Positions 1 to 8,267 are shown, counted from the stretch's first letter. The stretch: DNA of 17,641 nucleotides from UBA1367 sp040268355 (GCA_040268355.1 JAWRIT010000043.1:1-17641); one strand, 5' to 3'. Program-made: numbers and translations. Notes: a model not told the origin generated them from the letters alone.

Positions 1-933
1 GTCACCGCCGACGACGGCTGGGCCTGGTCCTTCACCGGGCTGCGCCGCTACGACGCGACCGACGGCCACGAGATCGTCTACACCGTGACCGAGGACGCCA
101 TCGTCAACTACTCGACGAACTACGACGGCATCAACGTCACCAACACCCACACCCCCGACGAGACTTCCGTGACCGTCACCAAGGCCTGGGTTGACGCGAA
201 CAATCAGGATGGCATCCGTCCTGATTCCATCACCGTGGTCCTCGTGAAGGACGGTACCAAGACGGACAAGACCCTGACGCTCTCCGCCGAGAACAACTGG
301 GTCGGCTCCTTCGAGGGCCTGCCGGTCTACCGCGATGGCGGCATCGAGATCGCCTGGACTGTGGAGGAGGCCAAGGTCGAGGGGTACACGTCGGCCACCA
401 CCGGCGACGCCACCACCGGCTTTGTCATCACCAACACCCATGAGCCCGAGAAGACCAGCATCGACGTCACCAAGGTGTGGGACGACGGCAATGATGCCGA
501 TGGCATCCGCCCCGACTCCATCACCGTGCGTCTGTTCGCGAACGGTGTCGCCACCAACAAGACCCTTACCCTCTCCGAGGACAACAACTGGTCCGGTACG
601 TTCAAGGATCTGGCAGTCAAGGAGGGTGGCAAGAAGATCACCTACACGGTCGAGGAAGTGGGCGTGCCCTCCGGCTACGAGGTCGAGGTCACCGGCGATG
701 CTGACTCTGGCTTCGACGTCACCAACACCCATGAGCCCGAGAAGCCAGGCCCCAAGAAGCCCAAGCCCAACAAGCCCAACAAGAAGAAGTCCCACAAGCG
801 TGCGCTGGTCCGGACGGGTGACGGCACCTCGCTGGCCATCGCCGGCGCGCTGGCCGCAGGCGGCGCCGCCTGCGTGGGAGTCGCGCTGACGCTCCGCGCC
901 CGCAAGAGGAACGAGGAGAACGGCGTTCAGTAA
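1..933 (+). CDS. Cna_B-repeat cell-wall-anchored surface protein, 3' part
   Basis: The reading frame is open from the first base, so the gene starts upstream of the window; the GTG at 85 is internal. The visible 310 residues hold the end of one Cna_B-type beta-sandwich repeat, then two full repeats (nt about 163-453 and 454-744). Each repeat has the pattern TKxWxDxNxxDGIRPDSITV, a GTF/GSF segment, YTVEE, and a closing TNTH. A Pro/Lys/Asn-rich wall-spanning linker follows. The end is a sorting signal: LVRTG at nt 805-819, a hydrophobic Ala/Gly/Leu helix, and a basic tail (RARKR). Such proteins are pilus subunits or adhesins attached to peptidoglycan by sortase. The Pro of the canonical LPXTG is replaced by Val. 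No sortase gene is visible. Confident as a surface protein; ligand and pilus role are unknown. Confidence 0.9.
   Translation, partial: VTADDGWAWSFTGLRRYDATDGHEIVYTVTEDAIVNYSTNYDGINVTNTHTPDETSVTVTKAWVDANNQDGIRPDSITVVLVKDGTKTDKTLTLSAENNWVGSFEGLPVYRDGGIEIAWTVEEAKVEGYTSATTGDATTGFVITNTHEPEKTSIDVTKVWDDGNDADGIRPDSITVRLFANGVATNKTLTLSEDNNWSGTFKDLAVKEGGKKITYTVEEVGVPSGYEVEVTGDADSGFDVTNTHEPEKPGPKKPKPNKPNKKKSHKRALVRTGDGTSLAIAGALAAGGAACVGVALTLRARKRNEENGVQ
430..744 (+). repeat. Tandem Cna_B coding repeats (period 291 nt)
   Basis: A 24-nt sequence coding TNTHEPEK occurs identically at 430-453 and 721-744, 291 nt (97 codons) apart, with a shorter related copy from about 139. The sequence between shows the same period at protein level, for example DGIRPDSITV in both units. 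Such repeats can vary in copy number by recombination. Confidence 0.8.
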
Positions 934-981
934 GTAGGGCATGACCTGAACGAGCGAGGCGGATATCGCCTCTCGGTAAAG

Positions 982-1021
982 AAGCCCGGCCCCAAGGCGC
1001 AAACCTTGGGGCCGGGCTTTT
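982..1021 (+). terminator. Intrinsic terminator, probably bidirectional
   Basis: A perfect 16-bp stem (982-997 with 1004-1019) has a 6-nt loop and is followed by TTTT on the plus strand. On the minus strand it is followed by a T-rich TTCTTT stretch. It lies between the surface protein gene and the convergent thrH, so it can end both transcripts. Confidence 0.88.
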
Positions 1022-1079
1022 GCTCTTAGAGCTTCGAACGCCTGGCCGAGTGCCTTGCTGGGCGCTACAGGGTGGTCGA

Positions 1080-1679
1080 CTACAGGGCCGCCGTGAAGGC
1101 GGCGAGCAGGTCGTCGAACTCCTCGAAGGCGGGCAGGTCGGGATTGTCGGCCATGATCGCCTCGGTGGAGCGGAAGAGGAACCCGGCCTTGCTGGCCCTG
1201 ATCATGGCAAGGTCGTTGAACGAGTCCCCGCAGGCGATGGTCTCGAACCCGATGGACTGCAGCCCGCGCACGGTGGTGAGCTTCGAGTCGGGGCAGCGCA
1301 TGCGAACGCCCTCGACCGTGCCATCCGGGCCAACGACGAGCGAGTTGCAGAAGATGGTGGGCCACCCGAGCTTCCTCATGAGAGGTTTGGCGAACTGCTC
1401 GAAGGTGTCCGACAGGATGATGACCTGTGACAGCTCGCGCAGCTCGTCGAGGAAGTCCTTGGCTCCCGGGAGCGGATCGATGGTGGCGATGACGTCCTGG
1501 ATCTCTCCCAGGCCCAGCCCGTGCTCGCGCAGAACGGCCAGCCGCCAGCGCATGAGCTTGTCGTAGTCGGGTTCGTCACGGGTGGTGCGCCGCAGCTCGT
1601 CGATGCCCGTGGCCTCGGCAAAGGCGATCCAGATCTCGGGGACGAGCACGCCCTCCATGTCCAGGCAGCAGACGTTCAT
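1080..1679 (-). CDS. thrH: ThrH: phosphoserine phosphatase / homoserine phosphotransferase (HAD family)
   Basis: This 199-residue protein has the ThrH form of the HAD phosphatase fold. Motif I is LDMEGVLVPEIW, with Asp7 as the nucleophile and Glu9 in place of the usual second Asp. Motif II is VIILSDT and motif IV is CGDSFNDLAM. Length fits the roughly 200-residue family. Characterised ThrH proteins hydrolyse phosphoserine and can transfer its phosphate to homoserine, giving phosphohomoserine. The frame is open to 2006, but the start is placed at 1679 because the protein homology begins there, AAAGGA precedes it, and the upstream part overlaps thrB. It is the last gene of thrC-thrB-thrH, 88 nt after thrB. 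That context suits either a bypass of ThrB or a SerB role; the sequence cannot say which. Confidence 0.9.
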   Translation of the reverse strand: MNVCCLDMEGVLVPEIWIAFAEATGIDELRRTTRDEPDYDKLMRWRLAVLREHGLGLGEIQDVIATIDPLPGAKDFLDELRELSQVIILSDTFEQFAKPLMRKLGWPTIFCNSLVVGPDGTVEGVRMRCPDSKLTTVRGLQSIGFETIACGDSFNDLAMIRASKAGFLFRSTEAIMADNPDLPAFEEFDDLLAAFTAAL

Positions 1680-1733
1680 GAGACTTCCTTTCGCTTGTGG
1701 GATACCGGTGGGGAGCAACGCGACACTGGTGGC

Positions 1734-1757
1734 CTCAGCACGGGGCTCCGTGCTGAG
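1734..1757 (-). other. Intercistronic hairpin between thrB and thrH
   Basis: A perfect 10-bp inverted repeat (1734-1743 with 1748-1757, 4-nt loop) lies in the 88-nt gap between thrB and thrH. No T-tract follows on the minus strand, so it is not a typical terminator. It could stabilise or process the operon mRNA and set the thrH level. The role is inferred. Confidence 0.5.
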
Positions 1758-1767
1758 CCTCGCCTTC

Positions 1768-2676
1768 TCATGGGTGCACCTGGGCAAGCGCCACGCCATG
1801 CTCGCTGGCCCGCAACGTCCGCACCCACGCTTCGGGCATGATGGCCCGCAGGGCATCGCCCACCTGCGTGGCGCTCTGGTCGCCGTCGCAGACGGCGAGC
1901 ATCGTGGCGCCCGACCCCGAGATGAGAAACGTGGCCGCTCCCGCCTCGAGCGCCTCGTCGCGAAGCCGTCCGAAGTCGGGAATGAGCGGGGCACGGTAGG
2001 GCTCATGGATGCGGTCGTGACAGCAGGCGGAGATCTCGTCCGCCCTGCCCGAGGCGAGCGCGCTCACCATGGCAAGGCAGCGACCCACCTGCCACGACAC
2101 CGAGCTCATGGGAACCATGGAGGGCAGCGCCTTGCGTGCGTCGGCGGTGAGCACCCGATAGGGGGGAGCTACGCACACGAAGCGCAGGGTGGGAGCCACG
2201 ACCCACCGCGTGGTGACGGTGCGCTCGCCCTCGATGTAGGAGCTCACGAGCCCGCCCATCACGGCCGGGGCCACGTTGTCAGGGTGCCCCTCGATGCGGG
2301 TGGCCAAGCTCGCCGTCAGCTCGCGATCGAGCGAACGACCGGCGAGCGCCTGGGCGGCGGCAATGCCCGCGACCACGCAGGTCGAGCTCGCTCCCAAGCC
2401 ACCGGCGGCGGGAATGGGGCTCTGCTCGTGGATGTGCAGCGGACGCGCCCGCACACCCAGCTCGTCGCAGGCCGTGCGGTAGCTGGTCCACACGAGGTTG
2501 TCCTCGCCACAGAAGCGCTCGTCGCAGCCGGTTATGCGCAGGCGGTCTGCGGGTGCGAAGGTGTAGCTGGCGTACAGGTCGAGCGCTAGCCCCAGCACGT
2601 CAAAGCCAACGCCCAGGTTGGCGGTGGTGGCGGGGACGTGGATGGTTATGCCGTCTGTCAGGGAGGCCTCGCTCAT
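1768..2676 (-). CDS. thrB: Homoserine kinase ThrB (GHMP kinase)
   Basis: This 302-residue cytoplasmic GHMP-family kinase phosphorylates homoserine with ATP to O-phosphohomoserine, the substrate of ThrC. The N-terminal motif is VPATTANLGVGFD (about residues 14-26). The glycine/serine-rich ATP-binding loop is PAAGGLGASSTCVVAG (about 89-104), and a third GHMP motif, LISGSGATMLAV, lies near the C-terminus. Length is normal for bacterial ThrB. Its ATG overlaps the thrC stop by the 4-nt ATGA arrangement, indicating translational coupling and supporting this start. Confident. Confidence 0.95.
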   Translation of the reverse strand: MSEASLTDGITIHVPATTANLGVGFDVLGLALDLYASYTFAPADRLRITGCDERFCGEDNLVWTSYRTACDELGVRARPLHIHEQSPIPAAGGLGASSTCVVAGIAAAQALAGRSLDRELTASLATRIEGHPDNVAPAVMGGLVSSYIEGERTVTTRWVVAPTLRFVCVAPPYRVLTADARKALPSMVPMSSVSWQVGRCLAMVSALASGRADEISACCHDRIHEPYRAPLIPDFGRLRDEALEAGAATFLISGSGATMLAVCDGDQSATQVGDALRAIMPEAWVRTLRASEHGVALAQVHP

Positions 2677-4157
2677 GCGAGGACCCTGGCGCAGGCCGCC
2701 TCCACGAAGTCGCCCATCTCGGCCTGCTCGCAGACGTCGGTGTGCAGGACGGGCGCCGAGCGCAGGCCAGAGAGCTGTGCGGGCGCGGCGATGCCTGTCA
2801 GCTCCTGGAGCGCGTCCATGCAGGCGAAGTCGTCCAGATCCGCCGTCCGCTCACCCAGGGCTGTGAGCACGTCGGCAGAGAACTTGTAGGGGTTCGCCGT
2901 GGAAAGGCACACGCGTGGCCGCCCCTCGTTGGCGCGACGATCCATGACGCAGACGCCCACGGCGGTGTGCGGGTCGATGAGCACCCGCTTCTCCTCCCAG
3001 GTGCGACGGATGGTCGTGCGGGTGTCGTCGTCGGTGGCGCAGCCGCAGGCAAAGGTCTCGCGCAGACGGTCGAGGAGGTCGGCCGGCAGGGTATAGACGC
3101 CCTCTGTCGCCAGCTGCCCCATCCATGCGGCAACGCGCTCGCAGTCCCCATCGGTCAGGTAGTAGAGCAGCCGCTCGAGGTTGGACGAGACGAGGATGTC
3201 CATGCTGGGGGAGATGGTCTTGACAAAGTCGCGGCGACGATCGTAGGCGCCCGTCTCGATGAAGTCGGTGAGGACCCGGTTGGCGTTGGACGCCACGACG
3301 AGCCGTCCCACCGGCAGCCCCAGCAGCTTGGCGTAGTAGCCGGCAAGCACGTCGCCAAAGTTGCCCGTGGGCACGAAGAAGTCCACCTCGTCGCCCAGTG
3401 TGGCGGCGCCGCGCCGCACCAGTTGCGCGTACGCGTCAAAGTAGTAGGTGACCTGCGGGACGAGCCGCCCCACGTTGATGGAGTTGGCGCTGGAGAGCAC
3501 GGTGTTCCGCCGCCCCAGGCGCCCGTTCAGGGCCTGGTCGGCAAAGATGCGCTTGACCTGCGTCTGCGCGTCGTCAAAGGTGCCCCGGATGCCGGCGACC
3601 GCCACATTGTTCCCGCGCTGGCAGACCATCTGCAGGCGCTGGATGTCGCTGACCTTGCCATCGGGGTAGAAGACGGTGACCCCGGTGCCCGCCACGTCGG
3701 CGAAACCCTCGAGCGCGGCCTTGCCCGTGTCGCCCGAGGTGGCCGTCACGATCATCACGTTCTGGCCGTCGTCTCTGCGCGCCACGCTCATCAGGCGGGG
3801 CAGCATCTGCAGGGCGATGTCCTTGAAGGCGCAGGTGGGTCCGTGGAAGAGCTCGAGCAGCCAGTCGTCGCCGAGTGCGGAGATTGGCGTCACGGCGGGA
3901 GTGTCAAAGTTGTCGGCGTAGGCGCCGGCGACGCAGGCGGCCACCTCGTCTGCCGTGAAGTCGGAGAGCAGCGTCCCCAGCACGCCACGAGCGGTCGCGT
4001 GGTAGCCCTGATCGACGATCTGGGCAAGGTCGAGCCGCTCGTCGCCCAGCTGCTCCGAGACGAACAACCCGCCGTCAGTCGCGATGCCAGCAAGGACAGC
4101 TTGCTTGCTTGTAACGACTTCGCCCGCGCTGCGCGTGCTGTGATACAACATGTCCAC
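2673..4157 (-). CDS. thrC: Threonine synthase ThrC
   Basis: This PLP-dependent fold type II enzyme converts O-phosphohomoserine to threonine and phosphate. The N-terminus MLYHSTRS matches the family start. The PLP lysine lies in FHGPTCAFKDIALQ (Lys about 112), followed by the phosphate-binding TATSGDTGKAA and the later VPTGNFGDVLAGYYA. At 494 residues it is the long (yeast/E. coli-like) form. The start is taken as GTG at 4157, because GAGGAG sits 7 nt upstream; ATG at 4151, two codons later, is the alternative with 13-nt spacing. The frame stays open far upstream, but only as an antisense shadow of hom. It is the first gene of the leftward thrC-thrB-thrH operon and is divergent from hom. Confidence 0.95.
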   Translation of the reverse strand: MDMLYHSTRSAGEVVTSKQAVLAGIATDGGLFVSEQLGDERLDLAQIVDQGYHATARGVLGTLLSDFTADEVAACVAGAYADNFDTPAVTPISALGDDWLLELFHGPTCAFKDIALQMLPRLMSVARRDDGQNVMIVTATSGDTGKAALEGFADVAGTGVTVFYPDGKVSDIQRLQMVCQRGNNVAVAGIRGTFDDAQTQVKRIFADQALNGRLGRRNTVLSSANSINVGRLVPQVTYYFDAYAQLVRRGAATLGDEVDFFVPTGNFGDVLAGYYAKLLGLPVGRLVVASNANRVLTDFIETGAYDRRRDFVKTISPSMDILVSSNLERLLYYLTDGDCERVAAWMGQLATEGVYTLPADLLDRLRETFACGCATDDDTRTTIRRTWEEKRVLIDPHTAVGVCVMDRRANEGRPRVCLSTANPYKFSADVLTALGERTADLDDFACMDALQELTGIAAPAQLSGLRSAPVLHTDVCEQAEMGDFVEAACARVLA

Positions 4158-4177
4158 GGTGGCACTCCTCGCGTGTT

Positions 4178-4206
4178 TTGATGGATGTCCTGCTTGCACG
4201 TATGAT
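4178..4206 (+). promoter_or_regulatory. Predicted promoter of hom-lysC-asd
   Basis: A -35 TTGATG (4178-4183) and a -10 TATGAT (4201-4206) are separated by 17 nt. The start would fall near 4213, giving a leader of about 50 nt before hom. It lies in the 105-nt divergent region between thrC and hom. I see no equally good leftward promoter for thrC. Confidence 0.6.
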
Positions 4207-4209
4207 AGC

Positions 4210-4227
4210 GGTACAGGGGCGCGTACC
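4210..4227. promoter_or_regulatory. Possible operator over the hom transcription start
   Basis: A perfect inverted repeat GGTAC-N8-GTACC overlaps the predicted start of hom transcription. Its place between two divergent biosynthetic operons would suit a shared regulator. The element is short and no regulator gene is nearby, so the function is a guess. Confidence 0.3.
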
Positions 4228-4262
4228 ATACCGGTGTCACGGAATCGAAAGATTGGATAGCG

Positions 4263-5393
4263 ATGAACATAGCCATCTTGGGCTTTGGCACCGTCGGTCG
4301 CGGCGTGGACACGATCGTGGCAGACGTCGAGGGCATAGAGGTCACACGCATCCTCGATCTGCCCGACCGTTGCGTCGAGCCGCGCATGACGTCCGACTAC
4401 GCCTCCATCGTGGATGATCCCGAGATCGAGCTCATCGCGGAATGCATGGGTGGGTTGGAGCCGGCCCACAGCTTCATCGTCCAGGCGCTCGAGGCAGGTA
4501 AGTCGGTGGTGACCTCGAACAAGGCCGTGGTCGCGGCGCACTTCGAGGAGTTCGCGCGCATCGCGGACGCCCATGGCGCAAGCCTGTTCATCGAGGCCAC
4601 CTGTGGTGGCGGGATCCCCTGGATCGCAAGCATCGAGAAGGCCCGTCGCATCGACGACATCTCCAGCCTCTCGGGCATCATGAACGGCACCACCAACTTC
4701 ATCGTCGACGCCATGGTCAAAAACGACGCCGACTTCGCCGAGACGCTGGCCCGCGCCCAACAGCTGGGCTATGCCGAAGCCGACCCCTCGGCCGACATTG
4801 ACGGCATCGACGTCAAGAACAAGACGATCATCGCCGTGGGCGTCGCCTTCGACACCGCCTGCACGCCCGAGCTCCCCGTCACGGGCATCCGCACGCTCAC
4901 CAAGGCGGACCTTGACCTGTTCGCGGAGCAGGGACGCACCGTCAAACTGCTCGGCCGCGCCGTGCGCCGCGACGGTCGCTATGCGGCGGCCGTCGAGCCG
5001 GTGGCGGTCGCGTCGAATTCGCTCGAAGCGAGCGTCCCGTCCAACTTCAACCTCGTCTCCCTCGAGGGTTCCACGGTCGGTGCGCTCAAGTTCTATGGGC
5101 AGGGGGCGGGAAGCCTCCCCACCGGCAACGCCATGGTGCAGGATGTGCTCGACTTTGCCGCCGGCCGTCGTCCGCGCTACGACCTCGCCTGCGGGCTCGC
5201 CTTTGACCCCACGCTGCTCACCGGCAGCTATGTTTTCAGAACCACCCTGCCCGCGCCGGTGGGTGCCGCACCCTTTGGCAGGGGCGCCTGGCTGGTGCAC
5301 GACATCGACCCCACTCAGGCACGGGCCCTCTTCGCCGAGGCGCTCGCCTGTGATCCCACCAGCTTCATGGCTGCGCTGCCACAGGAGGACTAG
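4263..5393 (+). CDS. hom: Homoserine dehydrogenase
   Basis: This enzyme reduces aspartate semialdehyde to homoserine with NAD(P)H, at the branch toward threonine and methionine. The N-terminal Rossmann motif is ILGFGTVGRG (about residues 5-14). It is followed by IAECMGG, VVTSNKAVVA, the catalytic-domain segment SGIMNGTTNFI, and a conserved AEADPSADIDGIDVKNK region. At 376 residues it lacks the C-terminal ACT regulatory domain of longer forms, so threonine feedback through an ACT domain is not expected here. It leads the rightward operon hom-lysC-asd, with lysC starting 6 nt after its stop. The ribosome binding site before ATG 4263 is weak (GGA only). Confident in function. Confidence 0.95.
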   Translation: MNIAILGFGTVGRGVDTIVADVEGIEVTRILDLPDRCVEPRMTSDYASIVDDPEIELIAECMGGLEPAHSFIVQALEAGKSVVTSNKAVVAAHFEEFARIADAHGASLFIEATCGGGIPWIASIEKARRIDDISSLSGIMNGTTNFIVDAMVKNDADFAETLARAQQLGYAEADPSADIDGIDVKNKTIIAVGVAFDTACTPELPVTGIRTLTKADLDLFAEQGRTVKLLGRAVRRDGRYAAAVEPVAVASNSLEASVPSNFNLVSLEGSTVGALKFYGQGAGSLPTGNAMVQDVLDFAAGRRPRYDLACGLAFDPTLLTGSYVFRTTLPAPVGAAPFGRGAWLVHDIDPTQARALFAEALACDPTSFMAALPQED

Positions 5394-5399
5394 CCCATC

Positions 5400-6749
5400 A
5401 TGATCAAAGTTGCAAAGTTCGGAGGCTCGAGCGTCGCGGACGCGGGCCAGTTCAAGAAGGTGCGCGACATCATCCGTGCCGACAAGGACCGCCGCTACGT
5501 GGTGGTCTCTGCCGCAGGCAAGCGCTTTGCCGACGACAACAAGGTCACCGACCTATTGCTGCTCGTCAACGCCCATATCGCCTATCACGTCGACTGCACG
5601 CAGCTGCTCCGCGACATCGAGGAGCGCTTCGTCGAGATCGCCCGCGAGCTGGGCGTGAAGTACCCCATCGCGGAGAAGTTTGAGGAGTTCTCGGCGGTCA
5701 TCAAGAGCCTCTCGCCGGAGTACATCGTGAGCCGGGGCGAGTGGTTCACCGCGCGCATCCTGGCGGAGTACCTGGGGATCGCGTTTCTCGACGCCGCAGA
5801 CGTGATCGTGTTCCACCATGACGGGACGGTGGACATGGAGCGCACCCAGATCCGTCTGCGTGACGCCGCCCAGCGGCTCGGGCGCTTCGTGCTGCCCGGC
5901 TTCTATGGCTCCACGGTCGACGGCACCATCAAGCTCTTTCAGCGCGGTGGCGGCGACATCAGCGGTGCCATCGTCGCTCGCTGCCTGGACGCCACGGTCT
6001 ACGAGAACTGGACCGACGTCTCGGGCTTCCTCTCGGCCGACCCGCGCGTGGTGGACGGCCCGCGCACCATTCACCGCATCACCTTCGACGAGATGCGCGA
6101 GCTCTCCTACATGGGGGCCTCCGTCCTGCAGGAGGAGGCGATCTTCCCGGTGCGCGAGGTGGGCATCCCCATCCAGATCAAGAACACCAACCTGCCCGAG
6201 AAGCGCGGGACCATCATCCGGGAGACGGCCGAGGACAACGAGCGCGAGCACCTGATCACGGGCATCGCCGGAAGCAAGAACTTCTTGGCGGTGCATGTCC
6301 AGAAGGCGCACATGTCTGACAAGGTCGGCTTTCTACGTCGCGCCCTGTCGATCTTCGAGCGCTACGGCGTCTCCATCGAGCACGTGCCCACCGGCGTCGA
6401 CTCCTTCGGCGTCGTGGTCAACGGTGACGACGTGCGCGACACCATCTACTCCATCGTCAACGACTTGCAGATGGAGCTCAAGCCCGACGTCATCAACGTG
6501 GTCGACGAGCTGGCGCTCATCAGCGTGGTCGGGCGCAACATGAACCGCCGCGCGGGCACTTCGGGGCGCATCTTCGGTGCCCTTGGTGAAGCGGGGATTA
6601 ACATTCGCATGATCACGCAGAGCTCGCAGGAGATCAGCATCATCATGGGCGTCAACAACGCGGACTTCGACCGCGCGATCAACGTCGTCTATCGGTCCTT
6701 CGTCGAGAGCGAGATGGTCGACATTCCAGCTAAGGAGGACGAGCAGTGA
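5400..6749 (+). CDS. lysC: Aspartate kinase
   Basis: This enzyme phosphorylates aspartate to 4-aspartyl phosphate, the first step to lysine, threonine and methionine. The amino-acid kinase motif KFGGSSVAD begins at residue 6. It is followed by the RGEWFTA substrate region, FQRGGGDISGAIVA, and the TDVSGFLSADPR loop. The C-terminal third (about 285-445) carries two ACT-like regulatory segments, LAVHVQKAHMSD... and LALISVVGRNMN..., typical of feedback-inhibited monofunctional aspartate kinases. At 449 residues it is the long, single-polypeptide class and not the alpha/beta Bacillus or Corynebacterium class of about 410. AGGAGG at 5383-5388, inside the end of hom, serves ATG 5400. It overlaps asd by 4 nt. 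Confidence 0.95.
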   Translation: MIKVAKFGGSSVADAGQFKKVRDIIRADKDRRYVVVSAAGKRFADDNKVTDLLLLVNAHIAYHVDCTQLLRDIEERFVEIARELGVKYPIAEKFEEFSAVIKSLSPEYIVSRGEWFTARILAEYLGIAFLDAADVIVFHHDGTVDMERTQIRLRDAAQRLGRFVLPGFYGSTVDGTIKLFQRGGGDISGAIVARCLDATVYENWTDVSGFLSADPRVVDGPRTIHRITFDEMRELSYMGASVLQEEAIFPVREVGIPIQIKNTNLPEKRGTIIRETAEDNEREHLITGIAGSKNFLAVHVQKAHMSDKVGFLRRALSIFERYGVSIEHVPTGVDSFGVVVNGDDVRDTIYSIVNDLQMELKPDVINVVDELALISVVGRNMNRRAGTSGRIFGALGEAGINIRMITQSSQEISIIMGVNNADFDRAINVVYRSFVESEMVDIPAKEDEQ

Positions 6750-7756
6750 GCGGCAAGGTCGTAGCCATCCTCGGGGCAACCGGCGTCGTGGGCCAGCAGA
6801 TGCTCGCCTGCCTCGAGGAGCGGAACTTTCCCGTCGAGAAGCTGGTGCCGCTGGCGAGCGCCCGTTCGGTTGGCACGAACGTCACCTTCTGCGGGGAGCA
6901 GGTGCCGGTCGCGGAGGCCACGCCCGAGGCTTTCTCGGGCACAGACATCGTGCTGGGCGCCGCGGGCGACGCCACGGCGAAGGCCCTGCTGCCCGAGGCT
7001 GTGAGGCGGGGTGCGGTGTGCGTGGACAACAGCCACGCCTTCCGCCTGGACGCCGACGTGCCCCTCGTGGTGCCCGAGATCAATGCGAGCGACGTGGCCT
7101 GGCATCACGGCATCATCGCCAACCCCAACTGCGCCACCATCATCGGCCTGGTGCCGCTGTGGCCGCTGCACCAGGCGGCCGGTCTCACGCGCATCATCGC
7201 GAGCACCTACCAGGCGGCCTCCGGCGCCGGCAAGCCGGGGCTCGACGAGCTGGTGCGCGAGCTTGGACGCGTGGCGGCCGGCGAGCCGGTGGGGGAGAGC
7301 GCGCCGTTCGCCTACCAGCTGGCCGCGAACCTCATCCCCCAGATTGGTGGGGAGCGCGAGGAGGCCTACACCTCCGAGGAGGTGAAGATGGGCACCGAAG
7401 GGCGCAAGATCATGCATCTGCCCAATCTGCGGGTCAGCTGCACCTGCGTGCGCGTGCCGGTCATGCGCTCCCATTCGGAGTCCATCACCGCCGAGTTCGA
7501 GCGCCCGCTCACGCCTGGTGAGGCGCGCGAGATCCTTGCAGAGGCGCCCGGCGTCAAGGTGGTCGACGACCTCGGCTCCGCCCGCTACCCCATGCCGCTT
7601 GAGACGAGCGACCAGGACCTCATCTTTGTGGGACGCATCCGTCGTGACACCTCTGCCCCAGACGGGGTGAGCGCGCTCACGCTGTTCTGCTGTGGTGACC
7701 AGGTCCGCAAGGGGGCGGCGACCAACGCCGTGCAGATCGCGGAGCTGCTGGTCTGA
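6746..7756 (+). CDS. asd: Aspartate-semialdehyde dehydrogenase
   Basis: This enzyme reduces 4-aspartyl phosphate to aspartate semialdehyde with NADPH, linking lysC to hom. The N-terminal nucleotide motif is AILGATGVVGQQM. The catalytic cysteine is in NPNCATI (Cys129), with TYQAASGAG following and the typical C-terminal end DQVRKGAATNAVQIAELL. Its 336 residues are normal for the family. The GTG start overlaps the lysC stop as GTGA, and AAGGAGG (6732-6738) lies 7 nt upstream, which fixes the start. As last gene of hom-lysC-asd it completes the aspartate-to-threonine set in this cluster. Confidence 0.95.
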   Translation: MSGKVVAILGATGVVGQQMLACLEERNFPVEKLVPLASARSVGTNVTFCGEQVPVAEATPEAFSGTDIVLGAAGDATAKALLPEAVRRGAVCVDNSHAFRLDADVPLVVPEINASDVAWHHGIIANPNCATIIGLVPLWPLHQAAGLTRIIASTYQAASGAGKPGLDELVRELGRVAAGEPVGESAPFAYQLAANLIPQIGGEREEAYTSEEVKMGTEGRKIMHLPNLRVSCTCVRVPVMRSHSESITAEFERPLTPGEAREILAEAPGVKVVDDLGSARYPMPLETSDQDLIFVGRIRRDTSAPDGVSALTLFCCGDQVRKGAATNAVQIAELLV

Positions 7757-7865
7757 CGGCCTGTCTGCACCAGAGGCCCTGCGGCGCTACGGTCGGGCGC
7801 GGCCGTTGTCTGGCATACTGAGGAAGAGGCACAACCGAGCGAGACGTGAGAAAGGTGGTACTCAG

Positions 7866-8267
7866 ATGGCGGCACTTGATGAGGTCTGCAGCTTTTTGAA
7901 GGAGGTCGGCACCTACTACGTGGCAACGGTGGAGGGTGACCAGCCCCGTGTGCGTCCCTTTGGCACGGCCCACATCTTCGAGGACGGGCTCTACATCCAG
8001 ACGGGCAAGGGCAAGCCCGTCTCCCGCCAGATCGAGGCGAACCCCAAGTTCGAGATCTGCGCGTTTGCCGACGGCACCTGGCTGCGCGTCAGCGGACGGC
8101 TCGTGGAGGATCCGCGCATCGAGGCGCAGGAGTCACTGCTCGACGCCTATCCCAACCTCAAGAAGATGTATGCGGCCGGTGACGGCAACACGGTCGTCTA
8201 TCGCATCGAGGACGGGGAGGCCACCTTCTCCAGCTTCACCGCCGAGCCTCGGACGGTGCGTTTCTAG
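7866..8267 (+). CDS. Pyridoxamine 5'-phosphate oxidase-family (FMN split-barrel) protein
   Basis: This 133-residue protein has the compact flavin-binding split-barrel pattern. A helix is followed by TYYVATVEGDQPRVRPFG, then LYIQTGKGKPVSRQIEANPK, and strands ending in a VVYRIEDGEATFSS segment. Small proteins of this family bind FMN or a related flavin and act as reductases or oxidases of unknown substrates; true PdxH proteins are longer. The frame is open back into asd, but ATG 7866 is chosen because AAAGGTGG stands just before it and family homology begins there. It lies 109 nt after asd, so it may be separately transcribed. CATACT at 7814-7819 could be a -10, but no good -35 accompanies it. 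Substrate unknown. Confidence 0.85.
   Translation: MAALDEVCSFLKEVGTYYVATVEGDQPRVRPFGTAHIFEDGLYIQTGKGKPVSRQIEANPKFEICAFADGTWLRVSGRLVEDPRIEAQESLLDAYPNLKKMYAAGDGNTVVYRIEDGEATFSSFTAEPRTVRF

Noticed and set aside
1734..1757. Intrinsic terminator between thrB and thrH
   Set aside because: The hairpin is perfect but no T-run follows on the minus strand; kept as an intercistronic hairpin.
2553..4181. 542-codon plus-strand open frame opposite thrC
   Set aside because: It is antisense to a clear thrC, has no recognisable domain and no good ribosome binding site; a shadow of GC-rich third positions.
4158..4262. T-box or threonine attenuator before thrC or hom
   Set aside because: The region is too short for a T-box, and I see no leader peptide rich in Thr codons and no terminator hairpin.
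4158..5300. Upstream extension of the thrC frame over more than 380 codons on the minus strand
   Set aside because: It is antisense to hom, which has full family motifs. The absence of stops follows from high-GC codon use, and ThrC homology starts at MLYHSTRS.
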